The position numbers and the translations under genes were made by a program. The notes under the pieces were generated by a model. That model did no database searches, had not been told where the DNA came from, and saw nothing but the letters and a program-made list of their open reading frames with translations. DNA of 64,000 nt from Acholeplasmataceae bacterium (lineage in GTDB: Bacteria > Bacillota_I > Bacilli_A > ML615J-28 > CAG-698): the NCBI GenBank assembly GCA_012839485.1, contig DUNF01000054.1:9369-73368 (forward strand). Reading direction: 5' to 3'. Below, one piece after another: positions 24,993-33,448 of the stretch. Position 1 is the first letter of the stretch. Each line of letters starts with the position of its first letter.

Positions 24993-26219
24993 ATGATTTT
25001 ACAAGCAGCAACGCATCCAGTGTTTACAGTATTTTTAACATTGGTGATTTTATGGCTTATAGGAAGTGCTTTAACTTTAATATATGCAGAATTAAGTAAC
25101 GAGCAAAAAGGAAAACTTAAGGTAGCAGCTAAAAGAGTTAAAAAAGTACTTACTAACGAAACCTTTGTGTACATTTTAAAAAGAATTTTTTCTTCTCTAT
25201 TTACTCTTTTACTAGTAGTAGTGTTAGTTTCATTATTATTAAGATTAATTCCAGATTATCAATTGTATGATGTTCCAACTTATAACAAAATCAAAGGATC
25301 TAATCCTTCTGGTGCAGAAGCATGGAGAAACTTAGTACTTTATAGATATGGTAGAACTACATTAGATGGTCATCGTAGATCAGGTTTAGTTGGGGCACTT
25401 CAGTACATTTACTGGCTTTTACCAATTCCTAAGAAAATTCCAGTTACATGGGATACTAATTACACTAGAATCATAAGATACTGGGAAGGTACAGTTTATT
25501 TAGGTAAAAGTATAATGTACCCAGATAAAGAAATCCCTCAAATCATTCGTGAAAGAATGGGTATTTCAATGCGTATTTCTTTGATTACTACGGCACTCGT
25601 TTATGTATTATCATATCCACTAGGTCTTGTAATGGCTAAAAAACCAGGTGGTGTAATTGATAAACTAGGAACAGCATTTATCGTATTAAACTATGCTATT
25701 CCTGGATTAGTTTTCTATTTATTGATGAATTCAGTAATGGGTAAAGCAGACGGAATTTTTGGTTGGTTAAAAGCAGGATTTGTTTATAACGAAAATATAC
25801 CTACTTCCTTAATCCCACCAATATTTTGTATGGTGTTTTTATCAATACCAGGAACATCAATGTGGGTAAGAAGATTCACGGTTGACGAATTAAATTCAGA
25901 TTATGTAAAATTTGCAAAATCTAAAGGTTTATCTGAAAATCGTATTATGTATACACATGTATTAAGAAACTCAATAGTTCCACTAGTAAGATCGATTCCA
26001 GGAACGTTATTATTCTCGTTTGTGGGTTCGTACTATGTAGAAAAAATTTGGTCAATTCCAGGAACTGGAGGAATATTAACAACGGCTTTAACAAGAAATG
26101 ATTTCCAATTAATCCAAGGATTAACAATGATTTATGCTGGTTTATCTATGTTAGCATTCTTACTAGGGGATATTATTACAATATTCTTTGATCCTAGAAT
26201 TAGGTTAAGGGCAAGATAG
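24993..26219 (+). CDS. oppB: Oligopeptide ABC transporter permease OppB, with extra N-terminal helix
   Basis: Membrane-spanning subunit of the peptide importer. It has 408 residues. The permease core spans roughly 60-405, with the EAA loop that docks the ATPase (DELNSDYVKFAKSKGLSENRIMYTHVLRNS) and the ending SIPGTGGILTTALTRNDFQLIQGL. Canonical OppB is about 305-320 residues. Here there is an additional N-terminal hydrophobic helix (about 8-32), a basic linker, and an extended extracytoplasmic loop after the first core helix. Ribosome-binding site GGAGG precedes the ATG. It is second gene of oppABCDF. Confidence 0.93.
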   Translation: MILQAATHPVFTVFLTLVILWLIGSALTLIYAELSNEQKGKLKVAAKRVKKVLTNETFVYILKRIFSSLFTLLLVVVLVSLLLRLIPDYQLYDVPTYNKIKGSNPSGAEAWRNLVLYRYGRTTLDGHRRSGLVGALQYIYWLLPIPKKIPVTWDTNYTRIIRYWEGTVYLGKSIMYPDKEIPQIIRERMGISMRISLITTALVYVLSYPLGLVMAKKPGGVIDKLGTAFIVLNYAIPGLVFYLLMNSVMGKADGIFGWLKAGFVYNENIPTSLIPPIFCMVFLSIPGTSMWVRRFTVDELNSDYVKFAKSKGLSENRIMYTHVLRNSIVPLVRSIPGTLLFSFVGSYYVEKIWSIPGTGGILTTALTRNDFQLIQGLTMIYAGLSMLAFLLGDIITIFFDPRIRLRAR

Positions 26220-26229
26220 GAGGTAGCGT

Positions 26230-27234
26230 ATGAGAAATTTAGATAAATTTAATGTAGATAATTTACCTGGTTTTAATGGCGGTGAAGCTACTTTTGCTCA
26301 ACTACCAAAGAAAGAAGAGTTATTTACTCTTGTTGGAGAAGATAAAAGTTTAGAGTCTGAAAGAATCGCTACGGCTCCTTATTCATATTTTAAGTCTGTG
26401 TTTAAAGTATTCTTTAAAAATCCAGGAGCTATTATTGGTATCGTGGTTTTAGTTCTAATTGTTGTTGGGGCTATAATAATTCCTTTCTTTACACCTGAAG
26501 GGTTTTTAGCTGTAAATATGCATAGAGTTCATTTAAAACCAGATGGAGTACATCTTTTAGGATGTGATATAGAAGGAAAAGACTTATTTTATGGAATATG
26601 GACAGGAATAAGAAAGTCTTTATCGTTAGCTGTTATTTCAGCTGGTATTAACCTTGTTGTAGGAACAATTGCAGGGTTGATTTGGGGCTTTTTCAGAAAA
26701 CTAGATGTTTTCTTTATTGGGTTATACAACTTAATTTCAAATATTCCTGGATTATTAATTTATATGTTATTAGCATTAGTGTTAAGAGCAACATTCCCAA
26801 CAATGCAAGATGAAACAAGATTGATTATTTCTTTAACATTTACAGGTTGGGTAGGCTTATCTCAGTTTGTTCGTAACCAAACGCTAATTATTCTAAACAG
26901 AGAGTATAACTTAGCATCTCACACGCTAGGCACTCCAGCGCGTAGAATTATGACTAAGAACTTACTTCCATACTTATTAGCTGTTATCGTTACTCAAGGA
27001 TCATTGATGATTCCAGGAATGATTTCAAGTGAGGTAGGATTAAGTTTCTTCGGTCTTGGTTTAACGCCAACTAAAATTTCTTTAGGATCACTCATCGAAA
27101 ACGGAAGGAAAAATTTCACGTTATATTTCCATGAGTTTATCTGGCCATCTTTGGCTTTAGGTCTTATTATTTTAGCGTTTTTCTTAATAGGTTTTGCCTT
27201 ATCAGATTCGCTAGATCCTAGGAGACATAGGTAG
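26230..27234 (+). CDS. oppC: Oligopeptide ABC transporter permease OppC
   Basis: Second membrane subunit, pairing with OppB to form the translocation pore. It has 334 residues, normal. A cytoplasmic N-terminal tail (about 1-60) is followed by the first helix (FFKNPGAIIGIVVLVLIVVGAIIIP) and the HLLGCDIEGKDLFYGIWTGIRKSL block. The EAA loop is in REYNLASHTLGTPARRIMTKNLLP, then SSEVGLSFFGLGLTP and the ending ALSDSLDPRRHR. It is preceded by AGGAGGTAG, 10 bases after oppB. Confidence 0.95.
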   Translation: MRNLDKFNVDNLPGFNGGEATFAQLPKKEELFTLVGEDKSLESERIATAPYSYFKSVFKVFFKNPGAIIGIVVLVLIVVGAIIIPFFTPEGFLAVNMHRVHLKPDGVHLLGCDIEGKDLFYGIWTGIRKSLSLAVISAGINLVVGTIAGLIWGFFRKLDVFFIGLYNLISNIPGLLIYMLLALVLRATFPTMQDETRLIISLTFTGWVGLSQFVRNQTLIILNREYNLASHTLGTPARRIMTKNLLPYLLAVIVTQGSLMIPGMISSEVGLSFFGLGLTPTKISLGSLIENGRKNFTLYFHEFIWPSLALGLIILAFFLIGFALSDSLDPRRHR

Positions 27235-27241
27235 GTGTAAT

Positions 27242-28912
27242 ATGGCTTTAAAGAAAGAAATTTATTTTGTTGGGGATTTAGAGTTTTTAGAAACTGAGTT
27301 TAATAGTAAGTTAACTAGTAAGATTTACAAAGAATATTACAAACTTGCAAGTAAACAAGTTCCTGTACAATTGACTGTTGATGGTATTGATTTGATTGTT
27401 TGGGATCCAAAAGAAAATTTACAACTTTATAAAGGAGACGAAATTCTTCAAAATCTTCGTATTTATACAGATTTAATTGTTGTTGTAAATTTATTTAAAT
27501 ATCAAGATCAACCAGACTTACCTTGTCAAAGATTGTTACAACAACGACTAACAAGTTGTGTTTACTTAGTAGTAGAAAGTAAAGAAGAGGAAGAAAGTTC
27601 TGTAAGGTTTACAGAAGATAGTATCATTTTTAGTGATGGTTATGTTATTAAAGAACAAAGTAAGGAATATTGTCCTAACTGCCGTGCTAAACTTGATCCA
27701 AATAGAAAAGATAAAGAAGTTTGCCAATATTGTAATGCTGTTTTGGAAGATTTATTCTATCGTCAACGTGGTTTAGATAATAATCAATTATTTAAAAAAC
27801 GTAAAAAACTTAAGAAAAGTGAGATTGAATTAAAGAGTCCAGGACAAGTACAAAATGGTGAAAAAATTATAGAAATTAAACACTTAGAAGTTCGTTTCTC
27901 TGTTCGTGGTAAAGTATTAACTGCAATTAGAAATGTTTCATTAGATATTATTAAAGGTGAAATTATTGCGATTGTAGGTGAATCGGGTTCAGGAAAATCA
28001 GTAACTACTAAGACATTAAATGGAATGTTAGAAGAAAACGGAAGAGTTTCTGATGGAGTTATTAATTACGCAGGTGTAGACCTTGCTAAATTTTCATCAG
28101 ACGTTGAATGGTTAAACATTCGTGGTAAAAGAATTGCAATGATTTTCCAAGATCCACTTACTTCACTAAATCCTTTAAGAAGAATTGGTAGCCAAATTGC
28201 AGAGGTTATTAAAATTCATAGAGGATTAAGTAAGGCTGAAGCAAAAGAGGAAGCTATTAGTTTATTAAAAAGAGTAGGAATCCCTAATGCAGAAAAAAGA
28301 TATACGGATTATCCATTCCAATTTTCTGGAGGTATGAGACAAAGAGTAGTTATCGCTATTGCTCTTGCTTGTTCACCAGATATCTTAATTTGTGATGAAC
28401 CTACTACAGCTCTAGACGTTACTATTCAAGCACAAATCCTAGATTTAATTAAAGAGTTAAAAGATGAATATGGTTTTACTGTAATATTTATTACTCATGA
28501 CTTAGGTGTTGTTGCTGAGATTGCAGATAGAGTAGCAGTTATGTATGCAGGTCAAATTATTGAACTTGGTACTGCTAATGATATCTTTTACAATCCACAA
28601 CATCCTTATACTTGGGCATTACTTTCTTCATTACCTCAATTAGGTCAAAAAGGAGAAAAGTTATACTCAATTCCAGGAACACCACCAAGTTTATTTAATC
28701 GTATTCATGGTGACGCTTTTGCACCAAGAAATAGTTTTGCATTAAAAGTCGATTTTGTAGAGGAAGCTCCGCTATTTAAAGTAGGAGGTCAACACTATGC
28801 GAAAACATGGTTGTTAGACCCAAGAGCTCCTAAAGTAGAAAGACCAAAGATTATTTCTGAAATTCCAGCAAGAGTTGCTGCAATTTATGGAGGAGGTGAA
28901 AAAGTTGAATAA
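27242..28912 (+). CDS. oppD: OppD ATPase with N-terminal zinc-ribbon extension
   Basis: ATP-hydrolysing subunit of the peptide importer, 556 residues against about 330-360 for usual OppD. The ABC domain starts near residue 208: Walker A GESGSGKS (246-253), Q-loop FQDPLTSLNP, signature SGGMRQRVVIAIAL, Walker B ILICDEPTTALD and the switch His in ITHDLGVV. The OppD-type C-terminal peptide YSIPGTPPSLFNRIHGDAFAPRN is present but lacks the usual cysteines of the Fe-S-like motif. The first 205 residues are not part of the ABC fold. They hold a beta-rich part (about 1-135) and a four-cysteine ribbon, CPNC (144-147) and CQYC (161-164), then a Lys-rich linker. I cannot assign this region. It overlaps oppF by 8 bases. 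Confidence 0.93.
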   Translation: MALKKEIYFVGDLEFLETEFNSKLTSKIYKEYYKLASKQVPVQLTVDGIDLIVWDPKENLQLYKGDEILQNLRIYTDLIVVVNLFKYQDQPDLPCQRLLQQRLTSCVYLVVESKEEEESSVRFTEDSIIFSDGYVIKEQSKEYCPNCRAKLDPNRKDKEVCQYCNAVLEDLFYRQRGLDNNQLFKKRKKLKKSEIELKSPGQVQNGEKIIEIKHLEVRFSVRGKVLTAIRNVSLDIIKGEIIAIVGESGSGKSVTTKTLNGMLEENGRVSDGVINYAGVDLAKFSSDVEWLNIRGKRIAMIFQDPLTSLNPLRRIGSQIAEVIKIHRGLSKAEAKEEAISLLKRVGIPNAEKRYTDYPFQFSGGMRQRVVIAIALACSPDILICDEPTTALDVTIQAQILDLIKELKDEYGFTVIFITHDLGVVAEIADRVAVMYAGQIIELGTANDIFYNPQHPYTWALLSSLPQLGQKGEKLYSIPGTPPSLFNRIHGDAFAPRNSFALKVDFVEEAPLFKVGGQHYAKTWLLDPRAPKVERPKIISEIPARVAAIYGGGEKVE

Positions 28913-30449
28913 ACAAGAGAACAAACCTCTAAATCCATTTCAACCTGCATTATTGAAAGCTAAAGCCAAAGCCAAATTAAAAGAAAAAGGCATTGGAGAG
29001 CCAATGGCCGTTTCATTTGTAACAGCATTGTTGAGTTTTCCTGTTTTAGGTTTTGGTCCAGTTAATGTTGGAAATCGTAGCTATTATTTAAATTTAGTTC
29101 GTGGTAAAGAAGTTAAATTTAATAGTTTATTTGAAGGCTTTAAAAAAGAACATTTTGTTCGTAATTTATTATTAGGTCTATTCAAAACAATTTATTTAGC
29201 TTTTTGGACAGTATTACTTGTAATCCCAGGAATCTTTAAGTGGTATTCATATTGCTTAGCTCCATACTTAGTACTTGATCGTCCAGAATTATCAGGTAAT
29301 GGATCTATTAATATGAGTAAGGCAGTTATGTATGGTTCATATCGCTTACGTTTATTTAAACTCCACTTAAGTTTTATTGGTTGGCTTTTATTAAGCTTAC
29401 TAACTGGCGGAATATTACTATTATGGGTAATTCCTTATATTCAAATGGCTGAAGCATATTTCTATGAGGAAGTTTCTAAAATTGAGTTTCCAGAAAGAAC
29501 TAAAGTTATAAGACATGAAGACTCAAAAGATGATCGCGAAGTGTTACTAGAAGTTCAAGACGTTGATATCTATTTCAAAGTGGGAAAATTTACTGTAAAA
29601 GCATGTAACCACTTAAATTTCAAAGTGTACAAAGGGGAAACATTTGGCTTAGTAGGGGAATCAGGTTCGGGTAAAACAACAATTACTAGAGCAATTATAG
29701 GTATTAACGAATTAACACATGGTAGAATTTTATTTAAAGGTCAAGATATTTCGCGTATTAAAGATAAAGAAGGAAAGAAAAATCTAAAGAAAAACATTCA
29801 AATGATTTTCCAAGATCCAACTGCTTCTTTAAATGAAAGAGCAAATATTGACTATATTGTTTCTGAAGGTTTATATAACTTCCACTTATTTGAAAATGAT
29901 GAAGATAGACATAATAAAGTAGTTAAAGCTATGAAAGATGTAGGTTTATTACCTGAACACTTATCTCGTTATCCACATGAGTTCAGTGGAGGGCAAAAAC
30001 AAAGAATTGGTATTGCTAGAGCTTTGATTGTTGAACCAGAATTAGTTTTAGCTGATGAACCTATTTCTTCACTTGACGTTTCAATTAGAGCTCAAGTATT
30101 GAATCTATTAAGAGACTTACAAGAACAAAACAACTTAACATATATCTTCATTGCTCATGACTTATCAATTATTAAGTACATTTCTGATAGGATAGCGGTA
30201 ATGCATCAAGGATATGTTGTGGAACTTGGAACAGCGGAAGCTATTTATTCAAATCCAGTTCACCCATATACTAAATCATTATTAACTGCAATTCCTCAAC
30301 CAGATCCAAAGAGTAAAGATGATCGTGTGAAAGTTATTTATAATAAGGGTAATATGGATTACGAAAAGATGGATTGGATTGAAGTAGTTCCAGAACACTT
30401 CGTTTTGGGTACACCAGAACTAATTAAAAAGTGGACTAAGAAAAAATAA
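28905..30449 (+). CDS. oppF: OppF ATPase fused to N-terminal DUF975-like membrane domain
   Basis: Second ATPase of the importer, 514 residues against about 305-330 normally. ABC domain from about 210: Walker A GESGSGKT (251-258), Q-loop FQDPTASLNE, signature FSGGQKQRIGIARAL, Walker B LVLADEPISSLD and the switch His in IAHDLSII. The first 195 residues contain three or four hydrophobic segments (about 35-60, 86-112, 150-180) and closely resemble DUF975 integral membrane proteins: YLNLVRGKEVKFNSLFEGFK, LLVIPGIFKWYSYCLAPYLV and LLLWVIPYIQMAEAYFYEEV. OppF is normally peripheral, so this copy would be membrane-anchored. The start is read as TTG at 28905, 5 bases after AGGAGGTGA; ATG 28887 lacks an upstream site. 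Confidence 0.92.
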   Translation: MNKQENKPLNPFQPALLKAKAKAKLKEKGIGEPMAVSFVTALLSFPVLGFGPVNVGNRSYYLNLVRGKEVKFNSLFEGFKKEHFVRNLLLGLFKTIYLAFWTVLLVIPGIFKWYSYCLAPYLVLDRPELSGNGSINMSKAVMYGSYRLRLFKLHLSFIGWLLLSLLTGGILLLWVIPYIQMAEAYFYEEVSKIEFPERTKVIRHEDSKDDREVLLEVQDVDIYFKVGKFTVKACNHLNFKVYKGETFGLVGESGSGKTTITRAIIGINELTHGRILFKGQDISRIKDKEGKKNLKKNIQMIFQDPTASLNERANIDYIVSEGLYNFHLFENDEDRHNKVVKAMKDVGLLPEHLSRYPHEFSGGQKQRIGIARALIVEPELVLADEPISSLDVSIRAQVLNLLRDLQEQNNLTYIFIAHDLSIIKYISDRIAVMHQGYVVELGTAEAIYSNPVHPYTKSLLTAIPQPDPKSKDDRVKVIYNKGNMDYEKMDWIEVVPEHFVLGTPELIKKWTKKK

Positions 30450-30461
30450 TCCTAAGTTTAT

Positions 30462-30495
30462 AAAAAAGCATTCGTTTTCGAATGCTTTTTTCCTT
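30462..30495 (+). terminator. Terminator of the opp operon
   Basis: AAAAAAGCATTCG, TTTT loop, CGAATGCTTTTTT: a 13-bp stem with T run. Confidence 0.95.
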
Positions 30496-30516
30496 TAATA
30501 TTTTAATGAAATGTTG

Positions 30517-30522
30517 TATAAT
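30517..30522 (+). promoter_or_regulatory. -10 element for the two unknown membrane protein genes
   Basis: TATAAT 24 bases before the ATG at 30546; the -35 region is weak (TTTAAT). It sits right after the opp terminator. Confidence 0.5.
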
Positions 30523-30545
30523 ATAAAACATAAGAGGTAGAGAAT

Positions 30546-30881
30546 ATGAATACAAATAAAACAATTACACAAGTTGGAATTATATTGGTACTTGTAATAA
30601 TGCCATTAGCTATAGGTATTCCTTTATTTTTAGCAAATAGGGATAGACCGGAATTTCTTGAAGTCCCTTTAGCTATTTTTGGAGTATTTGAACTTTTGGT
30701 ACTTACTGTAAGAATACAAGTCCGTGATAATAAAAAAAGAAAGGCAGGAAATCTTAAAGAAGATAAAGATAGTGAAGAATATCAAAGTCATGTAAATTTT
30801 AGAAAAATTATTCTTATTTCAGCATTTATAAACTTAGCATTATCTTTAGTGGCTTTCTGGATTTTTGGTAGAGGCGTTTAG
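30546..30881 (+). CDS. Unknown small membrane protein
   Basis: Not recognised. It has 111 residues with hydrophobic segments at about 10-29, 39-56 and 86-106, and a charged stretch between (RIQVRDNKKRKAGNLKEDKDSEE). The family is unknown to me. AGAGGTAG precedes the ATG. Its stop is one base before the start of the large LRR membrane protein, so both are probably made together. Confidence 0.8.
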   Translation: MNTNKTITQVGIILVLVIMPLAIGIPLFLANRDRPEFLEVPLAIFGVFELLVLTVRIQVRDNKKRKAGNLKEDKDSEEYQSHVNFRKIILISAFINLALSLVAFWIFGRGV

Positions 30882-30882
30882 T

Positions 30883-32922
30883 ATGCATTATACAAAAAGA
30901 ATATACAAAAATTTTCCTTTACATTTTGCAGGTTATGAACAAGAACCTAACTTTGTTTTATATTTTATAAATTTTAATCAAGAAAATATTAAAGAGATAA
31001 CTTTAGAGTTTTTTGGAAAAAAACAAACTTATCCTATTAATTCTAGTGAATCTAAGATTACTTTAGTTTTAGATGAAGATGTTAATTATATTCCAAAATT
31101 ATTTTCTGTTACTACTGACAAGGTTTATTATTTAAAAGATTATCCAGACTATGATACAGTTACTAGTCCTAAAGCTATTTATTCTTTGGGACCAGAAAAA
31201 GAATTATATCGTAGAGAATTAAAAAAGAAATTCAACTATAATAATGTTAAGTGCGTTTATGAAGAAAACGCAAAATATTGGCATTGTGTTTGTGGGCATA
31301 CTAATTTTAGTATTGATGATAAATGTGAAGTATGTGGCAAAGAAAAAAGCAAATTAGCAGAAGTACATCCTTCATATGCTAGTCAAGCTGCAACCCGTCA
31401 CCAAGAAAATCAAATTTTATCACTTTTTCTAGCACTTTATATTTCATTATATTTAATAGATATTTTTGTTCAGATGTTTACAGGCGACTTCTTATTTACA
31501 AACTATGACAAAAATACATTATTTGCTGTTACGAATCGCTTTATAGTGCCAGTTTTAATTATAGCTGTTATTGCACTAAAGATGGTATTTAATAATAAAC
31601 ACATTAAAGTTGCAACCGATATTTTAAAAATTTTATTTTTCCTTTTAGTGCTCTATTTAAATATCTTACCAATAATTAGTTTTATTGGAACTGCTTATAA
31701 TTTGACATTTTTATGGTCAGTAGATATCTTAATTGCAATTTTAGTTATTCGCTCACTTGTTACAGTAGGGCAAAAAGTGTATAATTTTTCTCTTTTAGGA
31801 ACAATTATAGTTTTCTTTTTTACAAGTATCTTTCTTTATGGAGTTTATAAAGATTTGAAAATTACAATTCATCCAGAAGGGGTGTCATTAACAGTTCAAG
31901 AAGAAGGCAATCAAAAAAAATATGAAATACCAGAAACACTAAATAATATGAAAGTTTTTAGCGTGATTTTTTCTTATAATAAAGAGTATGAAATGGAAGA
32001 ATTAGTTATTAGTAATAATGCTAGTATAGTAGCTTTTACATCTACAGCTACATTTAAAAATTTGAAAGCTGTGGAAGTTAAAGAAAATAATAAAGTTTAT
32101 TATGCTAATAACAATGTTTTATATAAAGATGAAAAAATAATTTTAGTTCCGCTTGCAATTACAGAGGTAACGTTAAATAGCGATGTTGTAAATGCAAAGG
32201 CGTTTTATAATCACTATAATTTAAAAACAGTAACTATTTTAGAAAATGTAAAAGTAATTGAAAAAAGTGCATTTGCAAATGCGACTAATTTAGAGAATAT
32301 TAATTTCGCACCTAATAGTAGTCTAAAGACAATCGAAGAGTATGCTTTTAAAAATACAGGTATTAAAAAAATTGAAATTCCTATTTCTGTAGAAAATATC
32401 GAAATTGGAATTTTAGATGGCTGTAATAAACTTGAATCTTATAAAACACCATTTATTGGAAAGAAACGCGAAAGTCATGATCAATTTTATTCTTCATCAG
32501 ATATCTTTGTATATCATTTTGGTTCAGTTATTCATAGTCAATCAGAAAAAATCCCTCAAAGTTTGAAACATATTGAAGTGTATGATATTGATCGAATTCA
32601 TAATACAACTTTTTATAACATAAAGAGTGTAGAAACAATAGTTTTGCCTGATGAGCTTTTATATATGGGAAAAAGTTCTTTCTATGGTTGCGAAAGTTTA
32701 CTAGAATTTACGATTCCAAATGGAGTGCCAGATATAAAGGAAGAGTGCTTTAAATATTGTTCTAGTTTAAAAACAATTGTTATTCCAGCTTCGGTTATAA
32801 ACATTGAAAAGAATGCTTTTCAAAATTGCAATGAATTAACAACTGTTATTTATTTAGGTGATAAGACTAATTTAACTATTGACCCAATTGGCAATCAAAA
32901 ATTAATTGATCTTTTAAATTAA
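30883..32922 (+). CDS. Membrane protein with RanBP2-like zinc finger and BspA-type leucine-rich repeats
   Basis: A 679-residue protein of unknown function. Residues 1-125 are beta-rich and unassigned. A single zinc-finger-like motif (W133, C135, C137, N141, C148, C151 in WHCVCGHTNF then CEVCG) resembles the RanBP2 type, with the first cysteine pair spaced CxC. About five transmembrane helices follow (178-330). From about 345 to the end are LRR_5/BspA-type repeats, seen as recurring units such as VKVIEKSAFANATNLENINF and LLYMGKSSFYGCESLLEF. BspA repeats are usually extracellular and adhesive; which side they face here is not decided by the sequence. The start is the ATG at 30883; a TTG 18 bases earlier lies in the preceding gene. 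Confidence 0.82.
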   Translation: MHYTKRIYKNFPLHFAGYEQEPNFVLYFINFNQENIKEITLEFFGKKQTYPINSSESKITLVLDEDVNYIPKLFSVTTDKVYYLKDYPDYDTVTSPKAIYSLGPEKELYRRELKKKFNYNNVKCVYEENAKYWHCVCGHTNFSIDDKCEVCGKEKSKLAEVHPSYASQAATRHQENQILSLFLALYISLYLIDIFVQMFTGDFLFTNYDKNTLFAVTNRFIVPVLIIAVIALKMVFNNKHIKVATDILKILFFLLVLYLNILPIISFIGTAYNLTFLWSVDILIAILVIRSLVTVGQKVYNFSLLGTIIVFFFTSIFLYGVYKDLKITIHPEGVSLTVQEEGNQKKYEIPETLNNMKVFSVIFSYNKEYEMEELVISNNASIVAFTSTATFKNLKAVEVKENNKVYYANNNVLYKDEKIILVPLAITEVTLNSDVVNAKAFYNHYNLKTVTILENVKVIEKSAFANATNLENINFAPNSSLKTIEEYAFKNTGIKKIEIPISVENIEIGILDGCNKLESYKTPFIGKKRESHDQFYSSSDIFVYHFGSVIHSQSEKIPQSLKHIEVYDIDRIHNTTFYNIKSVETIVLPDELLYMGKSSFYGCESLLEFTIPNGVPDIKEECFKYCSSLKTIVIPASVINIEKNAFQNCNELTTVIYLGDKTNLTIDPIGNQKLIDLLN

Positions 32923-32925
32923 TTA

Positions 32926-32954
32926 TTTACATTAAAGATGATTTATGTTAAAAT
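32926..32954 (+). promoter_or_regulatory. Promoter of spx
   Basis: TTTACA (32926-32931), 17-base spacer, TAAAAT (32949-32954). Confidence 0.7.
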
Positions 32955-32981
32955 AAGATTGAAAGAAAGGGGTGTTAAATT

Positions 32982-33419
32982 ATGATACAATTGTATATTT
33001 CTCCTAGTTGTTCATCTTGCCGTAAAGTAAAAAAGTATTTTGACAACCATGGAATTCCATATTTGGAAAAAAACATTTTGAACGCTCCGATATCTAAAGA
33101 AGAAATCATGAGAATGCTAACAAAATCTGAAAATGGTTTTGAAGATATTATCTCAACGCGTTCAAACGTATTTAAAGAAAAAGGTAATAAAATTGAACAA
33201 ATGAAAACTAGTGAATTAGTTGACTTCATTATCGATAATCCTAGTGTCTTAAAGCGCCCTATTATTGTAGCTGATTATGAATTACAAGTAGGGTATAATG
33301 AAGAAGACATTACGCTTTTCTTACCTCAAGATAAAAGAGAAGCTATTTGTAGTGTTTGTTTGAAAAACAATCCAGAGGATTGTGATTATATTAAACATTT
33401 ACGTTTTTCTGATAAATAA
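32982..33419 (+). CDS. spx: Spx-type transcriptional regulator (ArsC family)
   Basis: Redox-sensing regulator that binds the RNA polymerase alpha C-terminal domain. It has 145 residues. The N-terminal CxxC redox switch is present (PSCSSCRK, Cys10/Cys13), and the Spx/ArsC block LKRPIIVADYELQVGYNEEDITLFLP near 90-115 is clear. Four further cysteines lie in the last 30 residues (CSVCLKNNPEDC), more than in Bacillus Spx, which could bind metal or take part in redox sensing. It is monocistronic between its own promoter and a bidirectional terminator. Confidence 0.9.
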   Translation: MIQLYISPSCSSCRKVKKYFDNHGIPYLEKNILNAPISKEEIMRMLTKSENGFEDIISTRSNVFKEKGNKIEQMKTSELVDFIIDNPSVLKRPIIVADYELQVGYNEEDITLFLPQDKREAICSVCLKNNPEDCDYIKHLRFSDK

Positions 33420-33448
33420 AAAAAGCACATTTTTTAATGTGCTTTTTA
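33420..33448. terminator. Bidirectional terminator between spx and the CYTH gene
   Basis: AAAAAGCACATT / AATGTGCTTTTT with a T-rich loop, flanked by A and T runs. Confidence 0.92.
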
